A DNA stretch of 64,000 nt from Daphnia pulex (taxonomy: Eukaryota; Arthropoda; Branchiopoda; Diplostraca; Daphniidae). The stretch lies in assembly GCF_021134715.1 (NCBI RefSeq), contig NC_060024.1, positions 3,286,001-3,350,000 of the forward strand, in the 5' to 3' direction. This document shows, piece by piece, positions 1 to 8,364 of the stretch. The translations under genes and the position numbers were made by a program. The notes below the pieces were generated by a model. That model saw only the letters and a program-made list of their open reading frames with translations, had not been told where the DNA came from and ran no database searches. Positions within the stretch are counted from its first letter, which is position 1, and every line of letters begins with the position of its first letter.

Positions 1-282
1 CTAGCGAATTATTAAATGCAGCTGCTGCTCTCCTTAGTTTGGACTGGAAAAATTCCAACTTCTGATCTTCGGTCCATCCAGCTTCTACGCCAACTCTGTT
101 TGCTTTCTTTAGCCAGCTTTCAAATGTAGTGTTGTCGTCGAGGTCGCCACTGAATTCTGGAATATCTTTTCTATAATTGACGGCTGCTAGATTTAGCATT
201 CCCGTTGTCATGGCTGCTGAAAATGTTCGGAAATCTCCTGGATCAATTCCTCCGGCGCCTATTTGTCCAATAGGTCCTTGGG
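1..282 (-). CDS. LTR retrotransposon Gag fragment (collagen-like end plus capsid-like start), cut by window edge
   Basis: Read on the minus strand this is an uninterrupted frame. It opens with about eight Gly-X-Y triplets, passes through a linker with [11 protein letters not shown], and enters a capsid-like segment containing [21 protein letters not shown] and [10 protein letters not shown]. The plus-strand copy that starts at 289 has the same order of motifs ([30 protein letters not shown]), so the two are diverged copies of one gene facing away from each other. A Gag gene supplies the particle shell of an LTR retrotransposon. The coding sequence runs off the left edge, so neither its end nor the pol gene is visible. 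Family assignment (Ty3-like capsid) is inference from the pattern of conserved aromatic and charged residues. Confidence 0.72.
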
Positions 283-288
283 GTCCAG

Positions 289-1200
289 GTGGGCCTTCCT
301 GGCCCACCAGGCCAACAAGGGCCACCAGAAATACAAGGACAACCAGGTCCACAAGGGCCACCAGGTCAACAAGGACCACCGGGCCAGCCAGGACAAGACG
401 GCCAACCGGGGCAGGATGGCCAACCAGGACCACCGGGTGCTCCAGGGCAAGATGGTCAGCAAGGACCTTCAGGCAACCAAAGACCACAGCCTGGTCCCAG
501 AGGAATCGATCCAGTAGATTTTCGGACTTTCTCAACAGCAATGGCTAAAGGCATGACGAATATGACTGCAATTCATCATGCAAGAGATATTCCAGTATTC
601 AGCGGGGATCTTAAAAGTGATTTCACATTCGAAGAATGGTTAAAAAGAGCAAACAAAATCGCTAAAGAAGCAAGCTGGCCGAATGAACAACAATTAAAGA
701 ATTATCAGGACAGATTAACCGGAGCTGCTGAGTCATATAATGATTCCTTTACGGCCACTGAAAAAGCTTCGCTCACCGCATGGACAAATGCTATGGACAC
801 AGGATTCAACGACGACAGGACACGCTACCTGAAGAAGACACAGCTCAACCAAGTAGAGCAGAAAGTGAATGAACGTATTCGAGAATATAAAATACGAATA
901 GACGAGCTTTATCAATCAGCATACGGGCGGACAATAGATGGAAGTCAAGAACCCGAGGTAACTTAGCTCAGAGATTCACTAAAAAGGGAAGTTCTCCTCA
1001 AAGGAATGCAGCCGAATATACGAGAGCTCCTGTGGAACACTTTAAAGACAACAGACACATATCAGATGACGGTAGAAAAAGCACAGGATATCGAACAAAT
1101 TATTCAGTTAAGGCAAATCACGGAAAAACTGAATGGAGTAAAGATTCCACAAGAGAGAACGGGAAAGCCAACTCAGACTTACGCATACAGCTCATGGTAA
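289..1200 (+). pseudogene. LTR retrotransposon Gag with collagen-like tract, interrupted by one in-frame stop
   Basis: The frame begins inside a collagen-like tract of about 20 Gly-X-Y triplets, rich in GPPGQ and GQDGQ, then reads [11 protein letters not shown] and a capsid-like domain ([27 protein letters not shown], a Glu/Arg-rich helix). A TAG at 964-966 ends it, but the same frame continues at once with LRDSLKREVLLKGMQPNI and AQDIEQIIQL to 1200. That second part looks like ordinary Gag sequence, so the stop is probably one changed base rather than the true end. Nothing upstream supplies the Gag N-terminus, because the sequence flips orientation at about 280. No zinc knuckle was found. The role (capsid protein) is known for the family. 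The collagen-like insert is unusual for it. Confidence 0.75.
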
Positions 1201-2288
1201 CTAGGGCCGAAGTCAAATTCATGAAAAAAAAACACAAAAAGGGGAATATCTACATATCCGTGTTGCAAATTAAATTTCAATACGTACATCTGCGGGGAAG
1301 AAGTGATTTTTATAGAAAAAAAAGAGAACGTCGTCAGGATTCCTCACCTCTGTATTTTGAGAAAACCAAGATTTCTCACGGGGCCCCTGATTACAAAAAT
1401 CGAAGCATCAACATGGAATGGGTGAATGAAAAATGATATATATGTGACGACAAGGAAAACAAGATTGATTCTACACGTAAAAACGAAAAAAGAGAATGGT
1501 CACGATTTACTGACCCGACTTGACAAATGCCAAGGTACATGGTTTTGCTCGACTCTCGATCGGTATCTGGCCAAAATTCTCTTTCTCCCTATGTGACAAC
1601 GGTACCAATTCCCACAAGAAGGGCAGAATTTTCGACTGTGTAAAGCATAATTCTACTGTACACGTACAAGGAAACAGTGACGTGCTGAGAAGGAACAATT
1701 TCTACTGTAATGGAGGGACAGCTGAAGGAACTGCAGTACATGGAGAAAAAAAATACGGATCATAAAGATAAGAAAAAGCGGATATAGCTTACACGAAGCA
1801 GCACCCTCAATCCATCTGGCTTGGAAGAACTACCTTTTACCCACAACATTCTAGAAAAGAAAGGGTTAAATGGAAAGCTTTCGAAAAAGAAAAACGGAAA
1901 AGAAAAAAAAAATAAAATACAATCGTTTTTACCCAAGCACCTCCGTAAGAGACAACAGAATACCCCAGAAACCCACAAAACAGAAAGATAAAGTGGAGTA
2001 ATTACAATAAAAAGGATGACAATGTAGTACGTATATTATCTATGTCTGTTCTGTAGTCAAGCTTTTTACAATTTTTCATATTCTTCGATATATATTAATT
2101 TTTTCCCATTACGCCAATGTTAAAATTTCTCGAAGTCCCATATTCCAGTAAATGAATACGGGAATCGTGCGATTCTCGAATTCTTATTGACATGGCGAAA
2201 GAAAAAATGTGTTTTTACCTTTCCTACCAGGTGAAGAATTGGAAACCTGGAGATTTGAAAATGCCGCGTTTCGGTACGGTGGCGCCAC
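1201..2288. other. No intact gene; probably decayed retrotransposon interior
   Basis: Short plus-strand frames follow the Gag pseudogene (for example 1201-1436 and 1520-1765), but none shows a protease, reverse transcriptase, RNase H or integrase motif that I can recognise. The stretch ends where a plus-strand LTR begins, so it is probably the broken 3' part of the upstream element. About 1860-1920 is purine-rich. Confidence 0.4.
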
Positions 2289-2461
2289 TGTATGGATCGG
2301 GTTAACTCACCGCTCTGGCAGAGAGTAGTACCCGAACCCAGCCACGGGAGGGCACCCGCAACCAGCAAACAAGCGGCGCATCTATAGCACCAACAGCCAT
2401 AAGCGCGCAATTCAAAAGACGTATGCGCAAACGAGTCCGTTGAGCAAATAGGATCCGCTCA

Positions 2462-2660
2462 CGGACACCGTGATGCTGACTCACGGGAAGTATCCAGTGC
2501 CGACACCGTGAGGCTGACTCACGGAAGGTATCCAGTGCTGACACCGTGAGGCTGACTCACGGGAAGTATCCATTGCCGACACCCTGATGTCGACACACGG
2601 GAGGTATCCATTCCCAACACCGTGATATCGACATCAGCCAGAGTATCAATCCCAACACGG
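2462..2660 (+). repeat. Tandem array of about five 39-bp units inside the LTR U3 region
   Basis: The units start with GACACCGTGA, carry GCTGACTCACGG and end with a form of AAGTATCCAGTGCC. Later units diverge. Each unit contains an inverted repeat, CCGTGA...TCACGG, that could form a small hairpin or a dimeric binding site. The array is absent from the LTR at 4319-4760 and its length matches the difference between the two LTRs (about 200 bp). Confidence 0.8.
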
Positions 2661-2713
2661 CAATAACAGCAATAACGAGATCAATCTACAACGCTGACTT
2701 CCGCCTCGACCAG

Positions 2714-2720
2714 TATAAAA
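2714..2720 (+). promoter_or_regulatory. TATA box of the plus-strand LTR
   Basis: TATAAAA lies directly before a GC-rich stretch, and the same TATAAAAGCCCC block is found in the opposite LTR (minus strand, 4522-4528). Conservation in both LTRs supports a retrotransposon core promoter. Confidence 0.7.
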
Positions 2721-2934
2721 GCCCCCTTGTTTCCCTTGTATAACCAGTCTTCCCCGAGCAGGCCTTCACGCTGGTAAACTCTTTCTCTCTTATTATTCTA
2801 ACATTGAATAAGTCGCATTCGTGTATCTGCTGATGTTAAAACTTGTGTATTCAAATACAAAACGTCATCCTCTTACAAGTCGTTGCGTCTCCATTTTTGT
2901 ACAAGTAAAGTAAGGCTGGAACGAGCCTTACAAG

Positions 2935-2947
2935 TGGTGAACGTGCC
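2935..2947 (+). other. Candidate primer binding site of the LTR element
   Basis: TGGTGAACGTGCC follows the LTR end by two bases and begins with TGG, the complement of a tRNA CCA tail. The identical 13 bases sit at the same place next to the opposite LTR (minus strand, 4303-4315). I did not identify the tRNA. Confidence 0.65.
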
Positions 2948-3065
2948 AAAATATTGAACCTTTCAATTTGTACGAGTGTCCAAATATTTGTACAAATCTG
3001 AACATTTTGTGAACTATCTGGAGACAACGACAGTTCGACCCAGAAACGGAACATCGAGGACCCAC

Positions 3066-3680
3066 ATGACCGAGAATCGACAACCCAAATTGGAGGTAAA
3101 TATAAAATCAGACTCACCTTCAAACCAAGTGGTCCCGAAAGACAGCGTAGAAACAAAACCAGAGACAGAACTGCGGAGATCACAAAGGCCAAGCCAAATT
3201 GCAGGACGTCTACAGCAATTAAGTACGAGAAGCTTCGAACTCAAACATAAAGTACTAAAGCTTAAAGAAAAGCCAAGAAGCGATAAAAGAGAAGCAAAGA
3301 TCACCAAACTAGAAAAAGAAATAGCTGGCGTCGATAAAGAATTCATCGACATATACGAAAGAAACAAAACAGAAATCCCGGTATTCGACAAAAGCCTTTC
3401 ATCAACCCAAGAAGATTACTCATCCGAACAGACAGATACAAAAGAGGAAATGCCCAATACCCCAACACCATCGCCAGGGCCACCAGGCCAACAAGGGCCA
3501 CCAGGCCAACAAGGATCACCAGGCCAACAAGGACCACCGGGCCAGCCGGAGCAAAATGGCCAACCTGGGCCAGATGGACAACCAGGACCACCAGGTGCTC
3601 CAGGGCAAGATGGTCAACAAGGACCCCCAGGCAACCAAGGACCACCGGGACCCCAAGGCCCGCCAGGACCCCGGGGTCCA
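3066..3680 (+). CDS. LTR retrotransposon Gag N-terminal half with collagen-like tract, truncated by rearrangement
   Basis: The ATG at 3066 is the first plausible start after the LTR and leader. The first 135 residues are charged and Lys/Glu-rich, with a probable coiled coil around [11 protein letters not shown] to [11 protein letters not shown]. From about residue 138 (SPGPPGQQG) a collagen-like tract of some 20 Gly-X-Y triplets follows, very Gln-rich (GQQGPPG). The frame then runs into the neighbouring inverted copy, so the open frame to 4031 is spurious after about 3680. The capsid part expected next (as in 289-1200) is missing. The layout N-terminal coiled coil, collagen-like rod, capsid is inferred by combining this copy with the others. 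Function as structural Gag is inferred from position after LTR and primer site. Confidence 0.72.
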
Positions 3681-3880
3681 GGGGATGCTATCGGATTATT
3701 GGGCATATCTTCGGTTGGTTTGTGTCTGGTTGGAGGAGTATTCTTCTTTGATTCTTTCCAGGCTTACGTCGAGTGCCTGGTCTCCAATTTAGATGGTTGC
3801 TTATCGGTCTTGTGGGACCTCGATGATCCTTTCTCCGTGCTGAATTTCTCACTTGGTGCGATTGACTGTCGAAAAGGGTC
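3681..3880 (-). pseudogene. Gag N-terminal fragment of the inverted copy
   Basis: On the minus strand a frame reads [18 protein letters not shown], the counterpart of [18 protein letters not shown] in the plus copy, and enters the collagen-like tract at the junction near 3675-3690. Upstream of it the rest of the N-terminal Gag part is short and diverged, so this copy seems internally deleted. Confidence 0.6.
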
Positions 3881-3917
3881 CTGTCTCAAATTCACGTTGG
3901 CACTTCTTCTGTTAAGG

Positions 3918-4135
3918 GTTGATCAACAGAGTGCCTTTGTTACTCTGTTGACGGAGAATTTTGCCGGAAAGAGTCACTTCGACAGCTCTTTCTCAAAATT
4001 ATCGTTGGCTCAGCTTCTATGGTCGTGTTGATCAACAGAGTGCCGTTGTTACTCTGTTGACGGAGAGTTTTGCCGGAAAGAGTCACTTCGACAGCTCTTT
4101 CTCAAAATTCTCGTTTGCCTTTGGTCTGTGGACGT
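3918..4135 (-). repeat. Direct tandem duplication, period 109 bp, in the element leader
   Basis: Two units begin at 3918 and 4027 with GTTGATCAACAGAGTGCC and remain nearly identical through GACAGCTCTTTCTCAAAATT. They lie between the LTR and the Gag start of the minus-oriented element. Each unit has short inverted repeats (CAACAGAGT...ACTCTGTTG), giving a possible RNA hairpin in the leader. Confidence 0.8.
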
Positions 4136-4189
4136 GGTTTTGTGTAGTTGCGTGTGTAGAGAAACTTTGAAAATTTTGCCCAACTTTCA

Positions 4190-4302
4190 GAGTTCCAACC
4201 TTGCTCAAATCGCAGAGTCCATAAACTCACTCAAATGGTAGAGTTCATAAACCTACTCAAATGGCAGAGTCCAAAACTCGTTCAAATGGCAGAGTCCGAA
4301 AT
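4190..4302 (-). repeat. Minisatellite of about four 26-28-bp units next to the primer binding site
   Basis: Units follow the pattern CTCAAATGGCAGAGTCCA with small changes. The array abuts the candidate primer binding site at 4303-4315. The leader of the plus-strand copy has no such array. Confidence 0.75.
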
Positions 4303-4318
4303 GGCACGTTCACCAAAT

Positions 4319-4760
4319 GTAAGAGTCGTTCCAGACCTTACTTCACTTATATAATTAATGAACACACAAGTGATCATCAGAGGATGACGCTTATGTATTC
4401 ACTTAAACACTAGGCATACAGCACAAGCATACACTTCATACTAGACCACAAGAGATAGTCAAGAGGGATATTATCAGAGGCGAGTCCGGAGCGGACTCCT
4501 AAACATGGGAAACACAGGGGCTTTTATACTGCCGAACGCGGAAGTCAGCGTGTCGGGAATTGGGGTCGCGCTGGTCACGACATCGCTGCGTAAGCGGCGA
4601 TGGACCGAGTTACCGGGCACAATACGCCCGCCTTCAAACTGCGCGCGCATGTGTCGGATCACTGTAGATGCGCCGCTTATTGGCTGGTTGCCCCCACCCT
4701 CCCGTGGCTAGGTCTGGCGAGTATTATGGGCAGATAAACGTAGTTCAGCCGATCCTTACA
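4319..4760 (-). repeat. LTR, minus orientation, 442 bp
   Basis: Read on the minus strand it starts TGTAAGGATCGG at 4760 and ends CTTACA at 4319, followed two bases later by the 13-base primer site at 4303-4315. The TATA box is at 4522-4528. It is the diverged partner of the LTR at 2289-2932 and lacks that LTR's 39-bp array. The divergence implies the two LTRs belong to different insertions rather than to one young element. Confidence 0.85.
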
Positions 4761-5269
4761 CGCTATAATTTTTGTTTTGTTTTTGGCATTTTTCTTTATT
4801 TATACATATTTAAGATGTTTGCAGAAAATATAAGTTGAAAATAATAAAAGGTTATGTCAAAAATTTCAATACTATTATCAGTGCGATAATTATGACATTA
4901 CATTAAAGCATGCAAAATGCAAAATGCAATATTTCTTCATTTCATTGCTATAATTCATACATTTGGTAATATTTAAAGTAGTACTTGAATTACCCAAAAT
5001 AATTACTATACCATAATGCTGCAAATCGTGAAGCTAATGGACTAATTTTAAACCATACCACACATACAAATATAATTTATTTTGTATTTATTAGGTACAT
5101 TTCCTGAAAAAATTAGTATATCTAAACCCTAAAATGTTATGTTTTGTAAAAACTAAAAAAGAGTGACACTTTTTAATGGGTTGAAATCTAGCAAATGTCC
5201 CTGATTTATTAAAGGCATTAGTACCCCCGCCTTCTAAAAAAATATGAAATTTTCGGTGTTTTTGTAGTG
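4761..5269. other. AT-rich spacer; 3' flank of the minus-strand FkbM gene
   Basis: No coding signal. A polyadenylation-type AATAAA (minus strand) lies at 5205-5210, about 60 bases past the stop codon of the gene at 5270-6340. Confidence 0.45.
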
Positions 5270-6340
5270 TCAAACAGTTTTCCTTAAAAGTCTGTTATTA
5301 TACCATGCAACCTCGTAACCGTTAAATAATGATAAATTATTAATTTGATCGGTTACATGTACTAAAGTGTTGATATTTGGTTTCGAATCAAAACGAACTA
5401 ATCCGTATTTTTCCAGTGATTGAATTAAACTGGCTTGCTGGCGAAATATTGTAATAGATTTGTTGAAGTCGACGTGGATTTCTACTGCTAATTGTCTTAC
5501 TTTGTCCATCATTCCAGAATTTAGTATGTGGGGTAATACGTGCCATTCAGAGGTTTCAATGTCAATTTTAAGGTAGTCGATTATTGATTCGTAACCATGT
5601 ATCGGTTTTAACATGTCATAAATGGAAGAAAGAGTCCGCGTTGGTACACTTGGACTTTTTTCCCATCCATCATTATCCACACTGCCTAATGCCATTCGAT
5701 AAAAATGAATGTTATTTGTTCGGTTATGAGTTGAAACATTCATTGACGGATCGAAAGAAAATATTTCACATCCGTAAAGTTCCATAGCTTCGTCAAAGCT
5801 CCATTCGTGGTTGATTCCAAATGAATACACAAGACATCTACCAGGAATACCAAACATGGTTCCTATTGGTTTGACGGCATAGTCTAGGCAAAGCGCTTTC
5901 TGACCTTCCAAAGAAACAAGCCCGGTCGCAGAAGAAACCATGACTCCGCCGAAATATTGTGCAATTCTACATGATGATTGGTTTGTCCATAAAAGATAAT
6001 CCATGATTTGAGTTGAAGTTAGTGTTTGCATGTTCGTTTTTTTCCAATCAATTACATTTTCTATTGCAAAAACCAATCCATCGAAGTAAGTGTTTTCCTT
6101 GGAATTTGTTCTAATTTGGCGAAACTTGCTGGATCCCTTGTCTCGCATCCCACGATTGACGACGAATTTACTTGACAATAGATTGCGATCATGGTTCTTA
6201 ACAGTTCTTGTGAATCTACTTAATTCCAACCTTTCACTTTGGTCTTCATTTCCAAAGGAATAGAATAAGTTCAAAATAACGAAAAATGTGAATAGAAGAG
6301 CCATGGTCATGAGAAACCTCTTTATGTTTGGTATCTTCAT
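5270..6340 (-). CDS. FkbM-type methyltransferase-like membrane protein (METTL24-like), 356 aa, no intron
   Basis: One uninterrupted 356-residue frame. A hydrophobic segment at about residues 9-29 with a basic start predicts a signal anchor, so the rest would face the lumen or outside. The C-terminal half has the landmarks of the METTL24-like FkbM group: SSCRIAQYFGG at 123-132, CLVYSFGINHEWSFDE at 169-184 (methyl-donor binding region), CEIFSFDPSM at 191-200, IDYLKIDIETSEW at 254-266 and RQLAVEIHVDF at 282-292. Length is near that of vertebrate METTL24. Such proteins are predicted S-adenosylmethionine-dependent methyltransferases, but substrates are unknown. A second member at 41956-42906 shares these motifs, so this is a small family. 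The absence of introns could mean an old retrocopy or intron loss. I chose the ATG at 6340 because it directly precedes the anchor. Confidence 0.85.
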   Translation of the reverse strand: MKIPNIKRFLMTMALLFTFFVILNLFYSFGNEDQSERLELSRFTRTVKNHDRNLLSSKFVVNRGMRDKGSSKFRQIRTNSKENTYFDGLVFAIENVIDWKKTNMQTLTSTQIMDYLLWTNQSSCRIAQYFGGVMVSSATGLVSLEGQKALCLDYAVKPIGTMFGIPGRCLVYSFGINHEWSFDEAMELYGCEIFSFDPSMNVSTHNRTNNIHFYRMALGSVDNDGWEKSPSVPTRTLSSIYDMLKPIHGYESIIDYLKIDIETSEWHVLPHILNSGMMDKVRQLAVEIHVDFNKSITIFRQQASLIQSLEKYGLVRFDSKPNINTLVHVTDQINNLSLFNGYEVAWYNNRLLRKTV

Positions 6341-8364
6341 TTTTCAAGTTTCTTTCCACACGCAGAAGCACGTCCAAATGGTTTTATTAAATCCAACGAA
6401 ATGTTTGAGAATCTTTTCACGAATGTTGTAATCTTTTCTGAAATATATGACAGCAGAGTACTTCAATTATTTAGTGACTTTATTTGCAGAAATGAATAGA
6501 TATAATTTTAACAGATTTGGATATCAGTGGTAAGTCATCAACGAATATAAAGAATAATGAAAACGAGACTTAAGCAACTAAAAACACGAAATTGGTTTGG
6601 AAGAGAATGGGGCCTTTCATTTTTTTCTCTCATCTCTTATTTTTAACCATATGAATTTCTAAAAAGTCTTTAAAAAATAAATCTGCAGTACCCACCAGTC
6701 AGCATCCTTGCAACCAAACAGCAAATTTGGCTCCCTAGATCGGGGAAGATAGGAGGATAGAGTATATAGGATCACATAGGACCTTCTTAGATCATCTTAA
6801 TTTTCTCCCCAGTCTTTCCTATGAAGTTCCTACATTTCTCTTAAAACCCTCTTTTTGGTCACCTGACACCTGTCTGGTAGCGTCCTCAGTCCCTCTTAGA
6901 AATTCTTAAGAAAAAGATCAGGGTATTGGGTTATCCCGGAATCGATCCTGCACCGTTTCTCATCGGAATCAAGCTTGCTAACCACTACACCAGTGTTTAT
7001 CTACAGTACTATATATATTTTGACATATTTATATTCTTCATCATCCACTTTGGATTTGTATGCTGCTCATGCTTGACACACGAACGAACTGGTTAACGAG
7101 ATAAACATTTTTTAAGCTAGTGCAAGATTGCAGCCATTATACTAATTCAATACAGATTTTTCGGCTGCTTAAAATTGAGTTAAAGTGTGGGAAGAAAACA
7201 TTTTCAGTCGTTTTAACCTGTCCTACACTGTAGCTTTTTTGCGTTATGTATAAATGGCACGGTTTAATGTTTTCGGTTTAGTGATAAAAATGCATTTTTC
7301 AACTATCATTTTAAAAAATTTTTGTTAATTTTCTTATTATATTTCTTTTTTGTATTATGTAAATGATTTCAACTTCTAACTTGTTTTAATGTATCTGGAA
7401 ATATTCTAAAGCTAGGTCATTGTGATCCGCCATTCATAAAAAGAATTGTTAAAAATACATCACCAGGGTCCTGAAGACCTCACGTAAAACTTCTTTGGAC
7501 AACAGTCTACAGTAAAAAACACATACACAGAAGTAATTTACTGAAATTCCCGCAACCTTCCCCAGTACCTCCTGCCTCTACTACCGTAATCTTTGGAAGG
7601 CTAAGAGCCTTTTATTAGGATCTGAGGAGAGAGGAGTGCCGTGTGGGCAAATTTTGGTGTTTTAACCCGAGCGATAGTCCTTACGATGTCTCGCTTGATT
7701 AACTTGTATTGCTTGATACTCAATTAATTATGTTTTATATTTTAAAAATCCGATCCTACTTCAAATTGCTAGAAAATTTCTCTCTCATAAGATGGGTTTG
7801 CTAATACTAAACAAATGTTTAACTATGGCCAAACAGTTATGTTTCACACAGGAGCTGAAACATAAAATGTTTCGATAGTATGACAAAACAAAATTGCTTT
7901 GTCCCAGCATTTAAGAAAAATGTGGGTGGTGGGTTCAAGAAATAAAGAGAGGATTAAGGCGCTTCATATATGTTGAGAGGTAGAGGTGACTAAAAAAGGG
8001 ATAGCTTTTATTATTTTTTTTGTTTTTTATTGAAGGAAGTAAAAAAAAGGCAAAGAAAATGCACATTTTTCACTTTTTTTCTGTCTTGACAGATTCGTTC
8101 TGCATGTCTCTAAAAGAAAATGCTGCGTATAGCTATACCTATACCAAATGATTACCTATATATCTAACCATTTTGTTCCCTTTACCCAAACCTATGTTAC
8201 GAAAAATCTTCAAACCACAAAATATTTGCAACTTAGCAAACTCCATTTTCCTCAGAGTGCATTGAATATACTAGCTTTCGTTCAAGCAGCTAGATTCCTG
8301 ATTACAAAAGAATTCATCCTAATTCAATTTTCCAGTACCTTAACCTACTTGGTCAAAGCACAAT
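6341..8364. other. Repeat-rich spacer without a recognised gene
   Basis: Upstream flank of the FkbM gene. A mariner-like end (CAGTACCCACCA) sits at about 6689 and a tRNA-like SINE head at 6940-6996. The frame at 8148-8408 is open for 86 codons but has no recognisable motif and runs into a dispersed repeat, so I do not call it a gene. Confidence 0.4.
6940..6996 (-). repeat. tRNA-derived SINE head
   Basis: On the minus strand an A-box-like TGGTGTAGTGGTTAGCA is followed about 30 bases later by a B-box-like GGATCGATTCCGG, the spacing of an internal RNA polymerase III promoter. There is no cloverleaf with a proper acceptor stem, so this is a SINE head rather than a tRNA gene. Confidence 0.6.

Larger units (their letters stand above)
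2289..2932 (+). repeat. LTR, plus orientation, 644 bp
   Basis: It starts TGTATGGATCGG and ends CCTTACA, so it has TG...CA ends. It matches, on the opposite strand, the segment 4319-4760: both share TGTA-GGATCGG at the start, the block CCAGCCACGGGAGGG, AAGCGGCGCATCTA, CGCTGACTTCCGC just before the TATA box, and GTCATCCTCT near the end. The longer size compared with the other copy (442 bp) is explained by a tandem array in the promoter half. It is followed two bases later by a candidate primer binding site and then by a Gag frame, which fits a 5' LTR. Confidence 0.85.

Noticed and set aside
177..3680. A host collagen gene
   Set aside because: The Gly-X-Y tracts are short, switch strand, and are joined to capsid-like sequence and next to LTRs with primer sites, so they belong to a retrotransposon.
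2976..4031. One 351-codon protein across the collagen tract to 4031
   Set aside because: After about 3680 the frame reads through the opposite strand of an inverted element copy; that part has no coding meaning.
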